Of a stretch of DNA of 64,000 nt, positions 52,601 through 63,423 are shown piece after piece. A model generated the notes under the pieces. The model was not told where the DNA came from. It worked only from the letters and a program-made list of their open reading frames with translations, and did not search any database. The translations under genes were made by a program, and so were the position numbers. How positions within the stretch are numbered: position 1 is the first letter of the stretch; each line of letters starts with the position of its first letter. This DNA is from Eutreptiella sp. 'Long Island Sound 2002' (taxonomy: Eukaryota; Euglenozoa; Euglenophyceae; Eutreptiales; Eutreptiaceae), in contig OZ038384.1 in assembly GCA_964036045.1 (NCBI GenBank), positions 50,940,843-51,004,842 of the forward strand, read 5' to 3'.

Positions 52601-53660
52601 CTTGGGGACTAAAAATGCCCTTTGACACCCAATCGGTACGCCCAGTACCTTCCCTGATGAAGCCTTGCTTCAAAAAACTTTGAACCATGTCATACAAAAC
52701 TTGTTCCCGTACACCGACCGTCCGAATAGCCTTGGCACTATGGGGCTTGGGATCACCCACCAACTCCAGATGCACAAAGGCTATATCTTTGGGTCCTCGC
52801 TTGGAGTTATCCACCTCCTCAAACTTTTTACGGGTAAAAACTGACTGCTGAAATTCTTCTACCAGGACTTTGCGCAAGTCCTCACACTCTGGGAACTCCA
52901 CGTCAGCCTGTACTACAGAAAAAATGCCCTGGGACGATAGACCATCGCCCGTAAACTGAATACCCCGCTCCGGTGTAGGGGTAAAACTCAGTGGCTCCTC
53001 ATGGACCACCTGTAACAAAGCACTGTCAGTACCAGCAAATTCGCAATCCGACGGATCTTCGTCAGATATGCCCTGATCAGACTCCCCCTCCAACCCAGAG
53101 TAGTCAATCCAATAATACTGCTGACTACGGTCATTAGCCTTCTTATCAATTTTTCTGACTTGCCGTCTGCGCTGGCGGCGCTGATGTCGTGGCAACCCTG
53201 AATCAGACAACACAAACTGGCCGTCTGGACCGGCACAGAATTCCGATTCTGGGTCAGAACCGATGTCACTGTAATCTGCGTCAGAAAACGTTGAAGGCAG
53301 TGCTGAAGGAGCACTGTGCCCGAGCTGGGGTTGTGGGCTCGGAGCTGGCTGAACTTGTGGATGTCCCACAGAATCAAAATACACTACCCGGTAGGGCACC
53401 CTGCAGCAAACAGGTCGTCCTGCGGCATCAACAAAAAGTGGATGGCCCTTGGGTATTTCGACCCAATCCACTGCCACTTCACCGACAAGCCACCACCAAG
53501 TGGCTGACTTGGCCACAGGCATCACCGCAATGCCACGGCTGGCTTCCCCCACCATTTTCTGGGCCACCTGAGGCCACTGACCGTTTTGGGGGATGAAGCC
53601 ACAAAGTCTCAGAATGCCATGGCTGACTGAGGGGGGGGGTCTTGACTCCCCGTGTACGCG
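52590..53660 (-). pseudogene. Element C: Pol N-terminal domain
   Basis: Contains KSATWWWLVGEVAVDWVEIP, the same block as in element B Pol, then an acidic Ser/Asp-rich spacer and VGVREQVLYDMVQSF just before RT. It connects to the upstream dUTPase frame through a one-base change near 53583 (C and A runs). A C9 run also lies near 53632. Function unknown; see the NPPW-like finding. Confidence 0.7.
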
Positions 53661-55152
53661 GAAAATGTGCAACCTGATTACAAGCATAAGCTTCAACTGT
53701 GATGGGCATACACGCTCTGGTCATCCAAGCAGAAAATTTTTGTATTATGTTCGGATTGATGGATACGCGACGAGTATTTCGTTCCTGACGATGAACAAGA
53801 CGTGCAAAAACAGATGTAACGTCCTGTTCCTGAGACAACAGATTTAACGAGGTTAACCCATCTTCATAGCGATATGCCACATCAGGAACAATGTTGGGCA
53901 CCTTCCCAGCCCGATAATCCGTGCACCTAGGGTAGCCCCAACCGGCCATAAAATAATCCGGGGCCCATGCGCTCTCAGGACTGTGTCCTGCTGAATTTGG
54001 GCCACCTGTCTGGGAAAGGTCGCGCAATGCAACCTCGGCAATTCGGTCTGAGGCTTGTGTACAAGAAAAAGGTATGGAATGCACTGTCGAATACAAAGGC
54101 TGACGACTCCGCCTACACATTAAAGCGCCAATAGTCAGTAAAAGAGCTCCAGCCAGGTCACCTGAGCCAGAGGCCAGTGGATCACCCACTGCAGACAAAG
54201 GAAGGGCAGTATCCCTGTTCGATGAATCACCCACCGAATCGGTTCGAGGGGTACTATCCCCACACGGCGAATCGCCCACAGTGTCACATCCAAGGGGGGC
54301 ATCCCCACACAGTGAATCACCCACCGTGTCAAGTCGAGGGGACACTTCCCCACGCAGTGAATCACCCACCGCGTCAAGTCGAGGGGACACTTCCCCACGC
54401 AGTGAATCACCCACCGCGTCAATCCGTGAAACTGAAATGCCTTGAGGATGCAGTGAATCACCCACCGCTGAAGTCTGGCTCTGACTGCACCGCGAATCAC
54501 CCGCAGCGCTACATTGAGAGGGAAGAGAAAGTAAAACACCAATAAACTGTAAAATCGGTGTGTGTTTGTGTGAATTAGTTTCGATTTCATTTATCACAGG
54601 TTGATCAGCAGCAACGGTCAACTCATTGCGACCTGTACTGCCGAAGCCCTGACTACCCCGCTCTGTGGAGGGCAGCTCAGGCACCTCCTGGATATCGGGG
54701 GTGGAGTGGCGCTCCAGAATCAATTGTGCCACTCGATCTCCAGCGAGAAACGAATGCCGGCGGTTGCTGAGATTGGCTACAATTATTTTCAGCTCACCGC
54801 GGTAATCAGAATCAATGACACCACCCAAAATGTGGATACCCAGCTTAGCTAAACTACTGCGGTCAGCCAGTCGTCCATAATGGCCCTGTGGGACACTGAT
54901 TGCAAGTCCCAGAGGAATCAATTTCTGTGAAGATGGACCAAGATCTACAGCAATTGGGGTGTACAAGTCATACCCGGCAGCACCATCTGTGGCTCGCACT
55001 GGATGCTTGGCCGAGGGATTCATCATCTTGACCTGCAAGGCACAGGGAACAGAATTAGAAACCAGAGATGGCAATGTCTGGTCTGTATTTCTGCACTGTT
55101 TCCATTCACCCAAAAATCTGACTGTCGAGTAATGACTGGTGACACACTGCAA
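53584..55152 (-). pseudogene. Element C: dUTPase, repeat spacer and Pol start
   Basis: All five dUTPase motifs: AGYDLYTP, GRLADRSS, GGVIDSDYRGEL, GDRVAQLIL, ERGSQGFGSTG. Downstream are seven or more copies of a 15-residue unit of the form VGDSLRGEVSPRLDA, then AWAPDYFMAGWGYPRCTDY, also found in element B Pol. In element B dUTPase and Pol are in different frames; here they share one. The link to the protease-like domain upstream is broken by a frame change at about 55050-55150. Confidence 0.85.
54170..54480 (-). repeat. 45-bp coding tandem repeat in element C
   Basis: Plus-strand signature GTGAATCACCCACCG recurs about every 45 bases. It encodes VGDSLRGEVSPRLDA-like units. At the same place element B has degenerate SDSL/REA repeats, so the spacer is conserved in nature but not in sequence. 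Confidence 0.85.
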
Positions 55153-55898
55153 TGATCACATGTCTGTAACCCCACAGGCAGTGATTCTGGGTTACATTCA
55201 AGACACCAAAATCCTGTAACCAGCGGTTCGGAAAATTGCACTAACGTGCGTCGTCCACCAGCACTGCCAGTCTTCAGGGAACTCAGGTAACGTGTCTGGT
55301 AGCCACCAGGGCTTTTCCTAATTTTCAGCAACTCAGTGGGTATTAAAGATTTCTTAGTGGGCAGAAATCGCAACCTATACTGCAGGAAAAAAGGGTATCC
55401 CAACAGGATACGATCACCCACTTCAGCAAAATGGACGAACACATTCTTGCAGATCAAAACTGAAGTTCCCTGAAGACTCAGGACTGGCAAACAAATATCA
55501 GTGAAAACGCCCATATCACCACCGCTGATCAGTGACTTACCCGCCCCCACCAACCGCAACTTGTGCGGTGCCGGTACCCCGCATGCTCGAGGAAACTTCC
55601 CCGACGAGCAGACCGCCATCACCTGACAACCAATGTCAGCCAGGGCGATCAGCTGTAGTACCTCATCAGGCAAAGACGAATACAATAAACGAACAGGAAA
55701 CAGCAACTCACTCCTAAGCTTACTCCGTTTATTGGGGGGGTCAACTGGATGGCGTATTTCAGACTTCAGGGATGTGAGGTCAACCGTTTGAACTGCCCTA
55801 AGATCAGGCCTTGAAAAATCTGGAGGCAGTCTAATACGGCGTACCCGCACTGTCGCACATGGTTCAGCACACCGGGCGTTAGTGTGCCTACCAAACCC
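55023..55898 (-). pseudogene. Element C: DIG protease-like domain
   Basis: Continuous in frame with Gag after the UAG at 55899-55901. Contains LIALADIGCQVMAV (D-I-G-C as in element B), GAGKSLISGGDMGVFTD, and RILLGYPFFLQYRLRFLP. A Cys-containing piece follows (FWCLECNPESLP, CDHC). The frame diverges from the dUTPase at about 55050-55150. Activity as a protease is uncertain because of the DIG motif. Confidence 0.75.
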
Positions 55899-57872
55899 CT
55901 AACCTTGGATCTTTTTGATGGGCTGGGGTGGCGGAAAAACAAATGCGGGATTGAGGCTCTGGTCGTCTCGAGGAATCTGAGTTTCCTGCGGCTCGCGAGC
56001 CTCCGCTTCCAGCTGCCGAAGGCGCTGACGACCATATGACCGAGGCTGAGGACAATCGTATGACATATGGCCTCGTTCCCCACATCGAAAACATATGGCA
56101 CTGCCACTGTCCTTCCGTTTGTCCTGGGGGTGGGTTTGCGATGGGCGACGCCCTGGGCTGCTGCCCTTCCCGTGTGGACTTCGGCTCTCACGGCGCTTGT
56201 CATGGCGATCCGTTGAGCGGTCCCAGGAACGGCGTGGTGAATAATGGGAGTCACGAGAATAATTATGAGAAGGACTCCTACTGCGATATCTCGGGTCCCG
56301 ATCCCGTCCCCGATCCTGACTGCCTTCTCGACGACGGTCCTGACTGCCAGTGCGTCCCCTGGCCTGCATATCACTACCACGACGATCCCCCGAACCGTCC
56401 GGGCGTCGTTCTTGACTACCATCCCTACGACGGTCCCGACTGCCATCCCGACGGCGGTCCCGACTGCCATCCCGACGACAGTCCTGACTGCCATCCCGAC
56501 GGCGGTGCCGACTACCATCCCGACGACGGTCCTGGCTGTGAGAACGTTCCCGGCCAGCACCTTTACCACCACCATAGTCGTGGCTGCCACGCCTCTCAGG
56601 CCGGCCACGGTCACGGCTATGGCTTCGTTCTCTACGGGAACCGTACCGACTTGTCGTTCGTTCATTTCCCACAGCCCCAATCACAGCACCACTGGTGTAA
56701 TGCTGGACCAATCCTTTCAAAACAAACCGACCGTCGCGCCTAGCCTTAAGACGCGTCATAACAAACACATATGTCTCAAGGTATGTGAACTTCATATCAC
56801 CATTGGATGTTTGGGCATATAGCAAATCATCCCTAATTTGGACCCACGGGTTGGAGGGATCCATTTTCTCCGTGTACACACAGATGGCCGCCAGGAATAC
56901 ACTGTGAGCATCCCACATATTTACACCACCCGTGGACATACGGCCATGATTCAAAAATTTTACCGTGAAACGGTACCACTCATCCGGTCCAACATCACCT
57001 CGCAGAGCCTGTCCGTAAGCCAATTCCCGAAAAGACCGGTCTGGAACATATGGGTTACACTCATGTCTACCATACAATTTAATGAGCCTAAACACCTCCT
57101 CAATAGTGAGGTGTTCCCGTGCAACTTGCTCCACAAGAAAACACTGACGGTGCGCGGGTTGTGTGGCTATGAGCATGCGGGTTTGCCAATCAAGGCTATA
57201 ACAAAACCCAGTGCGCATGTACCAATCACGATACAATATTTCCCAATCATAAATGGGTGTAGACTCATCCCAAACCGGTACTGACAATTGTTTTCGTAGA
57301 CTGTCGACCAACTGTGGGTCAATCCAGCCATCAGGTGTCTTACCCCATATGCCTTTACCCTGAAGGGCCTCACCAGGTGGCGGCTCAATAAATTTTATTT
57401 CCTCATTAAAAACCCGGATCTCATGAAAGGCATTGCGGCCCGAAATGCCAGACGGCTTGAGCTGTGAAAGCTCAAAAAGAGGGGGTTCTAAAGCCCTATA
57501 TGGTTTAACATATCCATCCGCGTCAAAAAGCCAATGGATAGCACGTGAATGCACCTCCATTGCAGGGGTTGGGACTCGAGGGCTGGAATACACCGGCCTC
57601 ACTGAAGGCGCCATAGCCCTCCGAGAATGTGAATCCGGCGGTTGACCCAACGACACGTCGTATTGACTTTGAGAGGGTGGGGATGGAGATGGAGGTGGGA
57701 GTGGCGAAGACGACGTATGCACGGTTTGCATGGTGGGATTTGCATAAGGAGAATGCATGTAATTTGACTTTGATGCCTGGGTGTTAGAACTTTGTGATGC
57801 GTGGAGGTGTGATTCCCCGGTTGCTGCACTTGGCACCCTTGGGTCTTCGCGTTCCGCAGTACCACGCCTGGA
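55899..57872 (-). pseudogene. Element C: Gag C-terminal half (capsid, SR-like tail, knuckle)
   Basis: Capsid-like region shared with element B (HWLFDADGYVKPYRALEPP; GWIDPQLVDSLRKQLSVPVW; EVFRLIKLYGRHECNPYVP). A tail of nearly perfect 8-residue units DRRRDGSR/QERRPDGS follows, encoded by a 24-base tandem repeat, then classic RS stretches (RSRSPSHNYSRDSHYSPRRS) and the knuckle CFRCGERGHMSYDC. It ends TAG at 55899-55901 (context TAGGGG). The frame is the same as the N-terminal Gag ORF, separated only by TGA at 57873-57875. Confidence 0.85.
56300..56560 (-). repeat. 24-bp tandem repeat encoding the SR-like tail
   Basis: Plus strand GACGGTCCTGACTGCCATCC-type units repeat about ten times. On the minus strand they encode Arg/Asp/Gly/Ser octapeptides. 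The open plus-strand frame here is a shadow. Confidence 0.85.
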
Positions 57873-59975
57873 TCAGAGGCGATCAAGTGCTGCGGACAAC
57901 CCTTCAATCTTTTCACCCATGGAAGCATATTGACTCCCAGTGCTTTGTTGGATTCCATCCATGGTAGTAGCAAAACGTTCTTCCATGTCTTGAAGTTTAG
58001 AACTAACATCCTCAAACCTAGGGTCTTGTACGCGGCTTGCGGTGTTAATTCGACCCTTCAAACTCTCGTAGTTCTGCTGCACTATACCAAGGATATTGGC
58101 GGTTTCCTTATGCATTCCATCCACAGTCAAACGGTAGTCATTGAATGCACGTGACAATTCACCCATTTGACCGGCGTTCGTTTGACACCTTGCATCCACT
58201 TGCTGGATTTGTGCATGCACACATTCCAGCTTGAGTTCAACACTCAAAGCATCAACCTTGTTAGCATATACACCAAGAGTTTTTTTCATCTGATCAACCG
58301 CTTTTTTCATTTCTCCCAATGGTAACATGCTTTCACCGACCTCCGCTTGCACAATTTTTTTCAGTTGTTCGGCGTGCAACCCGTTATCCACCGAGTGGGG
58401 CGGAGGCGGAGGTGGAGGCGTGTGTGACAAGTGCTCTACACATTGCTCGGCGTGTTGCACACGTTCTAACAAATCCGCGTGTTTTTTTGTAAACGCGACA
58501 TGCAAATCCTCGTGAATTTTCTTGTGGTGTTCCAAAACACCGTCATGTGAGCGACTCGTGGACACGCGTAACTCCTCTTGGAATTTTGTATGGCGCTCCA
58601 AAGCCTCTACATGTAAACGATGCGCATGTGTCTCGTATTGTGACGCAATGAGCGCACGCAACTCACTCGAGGATACCTGAACTGAACCTTCACACGTAGT
58701 CATTCGTTCATGTAGATTTTTTTGAGTTCTCGAGATTTCATCCTTCACACGCTCAATTGCTTCCAACCGATCTACAAACAATTTCAAAGATCCATGATCC
58801 CCATTAACCAATTCAAGACCATGCGATATGGACGAAAGGCGTTGGTCATACGACTCAACTAAGCGACGAACTTGCGAAAAATTAGTGGCCGCTTTTTCTG
58901 CATCGTGGGACACTCGGCGCTCAAGCGAAGTAACACGGCTAAGGAGAGCTTCATACCTGCGTGTTACCGCGAGGCGTTCGGCTTCCGTTCGCTCATGCAC
59001 TTGCCGTTGAAACTTCGCCTCATCCTCAAGTTTGGCCACCTTAGAAACAAGAGATTGGAAAGCAGGGTGGGATTCAAATTGGTGTTGATTATGTACATCG
59101 TGCAAAAAGGGAAATATCTCTTGCTTGTGCAATTCAAACGATTGCATACATTCATTGTATACATTCTCAATGTCACCTTCAATGACGTTCGCGAATTCCT
59201 TCATGTTGTCAAAATTCCAATACTGATGGTGTTGCAAATACTCTCCTAAAAAATCCGGAGTGACAAATTGGGCACCACGAAGCGAGGCAATGTCGGCTTG
59301 CATATGGTATGCCAATTCAGACGTCGCCTTCAAGCTTTCACCCATTGCATGATGCAACTCATCAACACGAATGTTCAATGTATGCACATCGTTAGCGGAT
59401 GCTAAATTAGCAAATTGGGAACGAATATTGCCCATGGACTCGTCAACTTTATGGACACTCGCCGCTCCCTCAACGACATGCTTGATGGTTTGACTAAGAG
59501 AATTGACACGCTCTTGGAATTCGTCGACGACCTCACGAAGGCTATTCACGTCAACGGCGCTGCTTTCCAAATGGTGGATTCGATCGGAATAACGCCGTGG
59601 ATCACTTGAACGGTCATGTTCAATTTGTTCAAGTTGTTCGATGCGATCAACCACAAGCCTATCACGTTCCTCTATGCGAGTTGCGACCGCGTGTTTCAAT
59701 CGTTTGATTTTGTTGGCCGTCTCCACCCGTTGGGAAGCTTGCAAGCCACGGAGCACGGCATCAATTTCGGTGCGTGTGATAGGCGAGTCTTGTGGTTGTG
59801 GATCATGTGATTGGCTTTGCACGGCCGCCATCTTCTCAAATTTATCGACGACCGAACGAACATTTGATGGTTCACCCTTGTCATAGTGAATCACATCCTC
59901 ATGATCTTGCTCAAAATTCACCATCTCGTCATCATCAAAGAAACCATCCGGCAATTTAGTGTGAACTTCACTCAT
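57873..59975 (-). pseudogene. Element C: Gag N-terminal half (coiled coil)
   Basis: 700 codons from ATG 59975, mostly charged and heptad-like (for example VLRGLQASQRVETANKIKRL, HERTEAERLAVTRRYEALLS), predicted coiled coil, with a Pro run (PPPPPPP) near residue 520. It has the same layout as element B Gag residues 60-730 but low identity. The terminal TGA at 57873 interrupts an otherwise continuous Gag. Unlike element B, the start lies outside the LTR. Confidence 0.8.
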
Positions 59976-59988
59976 GGGCTCATCACCA

Positions 59989-60006
59989 AGACCATAACCG
60001 CTACCA
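59989..60006 (-). other. Element C primer binding site
   Basis: TGGTAGCGGTTATGG on the element strand directly after the 5' LTR, consistent with initiator tRNA-Met priming. Confidence 0.7.
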
Positions 60007-60434
60007 TGTTTTAGGACTCTTGTTGTTGATTCCTTTTGATCTCATGTTTGTTTGATGTCCATGTTCTCGACTCAACTCAACCCAAAGGCACAAGATCCTT
60101 GGTAATGTTCCCAATGATTGTTTGTTTGGAAATTCACTTGATTTTATGATAACGCGATCACAATGCAAGTTGCAGAGCAAAGGCAACACCTCAGAACCTC
60201 TGGATATCCATTACGAAAGTAGTACAAGACCCTGAGCAGTTCGGAATCATTCCATGATACGCTGGCTATCAATCTCAGTTAACCTCAATGACGAATACGA
60301 CAATTCTTTAATGCGATGCAACCTTTTCGATTCGTTCCCTTCATTTTATAATTTAATTTCCTGAAGTTCTTGCGACTGTGGGACTGTCCTGCGATCGCGA
60401 CTGCGATCTCCGTCCGTCCCTCTATTCCATTACA
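60007..60434 (-). repeat. Element C 5' LTR
   Basis: 428 bp, ~99% identical to 46662-47089 by eye. Flanked by TTTG at 60435-60438. Confidence 0.93.
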
Positions 60435-60966
60435 TTTGGCGATGCTTGGCCCCCCGCTTGGTGGGGCGTGCTGTGTTGGTGCAAGGGCCCCCTCCGAGTG
60501 GGGTGTATCTTGTTGCTACTGGGCCCCCCTCATGGTGGGGCCTGCTGTGGTGGTGCCTGGCCCCCCTCATGGTGTGTCGTGTTGTGTTGGTGCCTGGCCC
60601 CCCTCATGGTTGCGCGTGTTGTGTTGGGGCGTGGCCCGCCGCCTTGTTGGGGCTTGCTGTGGCCGCTGGCCCCCCGCCTTGGTGGGGCGTGATGTGGCGC
60701 TGCGTGGCCCCCCTCATTGTGGCCCGCTGTGATGGTGCATGCCCCCCCCTATGGTGTGGCGTGCTGTGGCGGTGCGTGGCCGCCCTCAGGATGGGGTGTG
60801 CTGTGGTGTTGCGTGGCCCCCCTCATTGTGGGGCGTGGTGCGTTGGTGCGCGGCCCCCCTGATTGTGGGGCATGCGGTGGTGGTGTGTGGCCCCCCTCAT
60901 GGTCGGGCGTGCTGTATTGGTGCGTGGCCCCCCTTATTATGGGGTGTGCTCTGTTGGTGCTGGTGT
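60435..60966. repeat. Minisatellite, right part
   Basis: About 14 imperfect ~37-base units, typical core GGCCCCCCTCATGGTGGGG then GTGCTGTGTTGGTGC. Continues the array at 46540-46661. Confidence 0.9.
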
Positions 60967-62820
60967 CTGTGTTCGTTGTCAGCGGTTTTTTTTTGGCCGG
61001 TTGTGCCCTTGCCTGGCGGGCTCGGGCGGGCAGGCCTCTGGAGTGCGTGCGGTGCGCCACCCCTTTGTCCTTGGCGGGACGGACGGGCCGGTCTCCCGAG
61101 CGCAAGCGGTGCGCCGCTCCGTGTTGTTGTTTCGCGGTTGTCGTCGCCCTGCCGCTCGTTTTCCCTTGTTCGCCCTCCGCCTTCCTGTCTCTGCGCGGTT
61201 GCTGGCCGAGTGCTTGCGATTGTGCTTGCTCTCTTGTGCTTCCCCCCCCCCTCCCGTGGGTGTCGTCGTCGCGCCGCTGTTCTTCCTCTCTCCTCTCCGT
61301 GCTTGCTGGTTGCTGCTGTTGGCCGCCCCCTCCCCCCCTTCCGGCTGGTGCGGGTTTTGTGGGTGTTTTGCTGCTCGTTTTCCTGTGCGCGTGCTCTGCT
61401 TTGCCCGTGCTGCGGGCCCTTTCAGTGTTCTGCGGCGGTTTTGGTTTTCTGTTTCCCGGGCCCCCCCGCTCCAGCTCGCTCGGGTTCCGTGGCTGTTCTG
61501 CTGCTCGTCTTCCTGTGCGCGCGTTCTGCTGTCTTTGCCCCGCCCTTTCGGTGTTCCTGTGTTCCTGCTGCCCCCCTCCATTCGTGGTTCCTGTTGCGTG
61601 GTTGTTGGCGGCCTGCTGCTTGTTTTTCCTTGTGTGCTCTCTGCCTGGTTTGTTGGCGCTGGCTTTTGTGCCCCCCTATCGCCCCCTCCCCACCCCTCCT
61701 CCCTCAGTTTGTGTTGAACGGGTGTTTTTGTCCTGCCCCTTTATGCTCTTTCTGCCTTCTTGCTGCTGCCCGTTCGTTTGTCGTTGGTTTCCGCCTGGTG
61801 CTGCCGCCCCCCCCCCCCCGCCCGCCTCGTGCTTGGTTCTGTGTCGCGGGTGTCGTCGCCAGTGTTGCTTGGTGCTTTGCCGTGCTGCCTGCTGTTTTGT
61901 GGGGTCCCGTGCCGTGTGGTGCCGTGTCTTTTTGTCCTTCGTGTCTGGTGCGGTGCCGCCCTGTGCTGTTTTCGGTTGCCGTGTGCTGCATGGTGTCCTT
62001 CGGTGCTGTGTGGCGCCGCGGTGTGTGGCGTGGCGCTGTGCGGGTTGCTCTGCCCTGCTGCAGTCTTTTCTGCTGTTCCCTTAGGCCTGGTGTCTTGTGG
62101 CGTTGCGGCGTCCTGTTCACGTTGTGTCTTGCTGTGCCGTCTTGGTCTGCTTTTCTGTGTGCCGTGCTGTGTCTCTTGGCGCTGTGCTGCGCTGCTTTGC
62201 GTCCCGCTGCTCCCTGCCGTGAAGTGCTGTTGCGTACTGTGTTGGCTGCGTGGTGCTGTGCTGCTTTTTCTCGCGCTGTTGCGTGCTGCTTTGTGCTGTG
62301 CCGTGCCCTCGAGTGCTGTGTGCTGTGCTGCGTGCTGTGCTGTGCTATACTGTGCTGCTGTGTGTTGTGGTGTGCCCTGGGGTGTGGTGCCTGGGTGCGC
62401 TGTGCTGTCCTGTTCGCGTTGTGTCTTGTTTGTTTTGTCTGGGTTTGTGTTTCTGTGTGCTGTCCTGTGATGTGTGTCTTGGTGCTGTGCTGTGCTGTGC
62501 TGCGCTGTGTCCTGTTGTTCCGTGCTGTGCTGTGCTGTTGTGCACTGTGCTCTGTGCGTGGTGCTGTGCTGCTTTTTCTCGCGCTTTTTGGTGCTGCTTT
62601 GTGCTGTGCCCTGTTTTCGGGTGTTGTGCGGTGCTGTGGGGTGTTGTGCCGTTTGGTGCGGCGCTTTGCTGTGTTGCCCTGTGCTGTGTGCGCTGTGCTG
62701 TGTGTGTTTTGCCGTTGTGCTGTGGTGTGTGCCGTTTTTGCTGCTGTCCGTCGTGCTGCTGGGGCCCTGTGGTGTCCTGCTGTGTGCGCTGTTACCTCCG
62801 TGCGTTTTCAAAAGCTAAAA
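60967..62820. repeat. Low-complexity region with almost no A on the plus strand
   Basis: Made of C, G and T with very few A; TGCTGTGCTGTG-type repeats dominate after 62150. An inner repeat GCTGCTCGT(T/C)TTCCTGTGCGC recurs at about 61370 and 61498. Long open frames in all plus-strand frames follow from the absence of A, because every stop codon needs one. I see no supported gene. Confidence 0.85.
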
Positions 62821-63423
62821 ACCTGTTTCCAGCGTACACCTGCGGTGCCGTGTGCACCCTGTCCTCCCCGCCCGCAACAAAACCACACACTGAAAAAAGC
62901 AGCCTGCTTTAATTATTTATTTTCTGGACTGGCGTGTACCCCAGGCTGTGTTGTCGAGCTTCTCCGTTGTGTCCCTGGTTGAGTCCCTGCACCTGCGGCG
63001 AAAAAGGGCGCAGCAAGCGCGACGGGGCCGGGGCAGAAGCGGGAGGAGAAGGTACATGGGGAATAAAAAAGGGCGAGAGGTAGCGAGTGCAGGGGCGCAT
63101 CGTGTTAGAAAAGGTTCTCGAGATTTATGCGTTGCTCGCCACGGCGTATTCGTTGGCTATTCGGCAGGCACAGCAACGTGAGGCACGTCGTTATGCTTGT
63201 ACGTTTCTTACGGTGCTTACGGTGTTAACTACTCACTTTTTTCAGGTCGAAAACTTTTTTGTCGCGTCTTTACGCGTTTCGCAGCGCGCTTTTTGCCGTA
63301 AGCGTTATTTATGCTATTTAGCTTTATTTTCAGCTATTTGAAATTTTTTAGTCGTTTTTTATTTATGTTTTTCTTTTTTTCTGGCACAGGTCGGCGGCGC
63401 GCGCGTCTCACCATTTTTTTTTT
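62821..63423. other. No gene seen
   Basis: Transition from the A-poor region to the gypsy relic. T-rich towards 63420. Nothing recognisable. Confidence 0.4.

Larger units (their letters stand above)
46662..60434 (-). mobile_element. Element C: full-length LTR retrotransposon, sister of B
   Basis: A 13.77 kb element on the minus strand. LTRs are 428 bp each, TG...CA, with about four differences by eye. The duplication TTTG is at 46658-46661 and 60435-60438. Same domain order as element B: coiled-coil Gag with SR-like tail and knuckle, in-frame UAG, DIG protease-like domain, dUTPase, 15-residue repeats, Pol N-terminal domain, RT, RNase H, integrase, chromodomain. The copy carries several single-base frame changes and in-frame stops (TGA 57873, TAG 50775, TAA 49959), so it looks non-autonomous or poorly sequenced in spite of its young LTRs. 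Confidence 0.92.

Noticed and set aside
56036-56822. Plus-strand frames of 235 and 192 codons inside element C Gag
   Set aside because: Antisense shadows of the 24-base tandem repeat encoding the SR-like tail.
60717-62982. Long plus-strand open frames (up to 747 codons) and a 356-codon minus frame
   Set aside because: They exist because the strand lacks A and so cannot form stop codons; residues are low-complexity Cys/Val/Leu/Pro or Gln/His/Thr with no domain.
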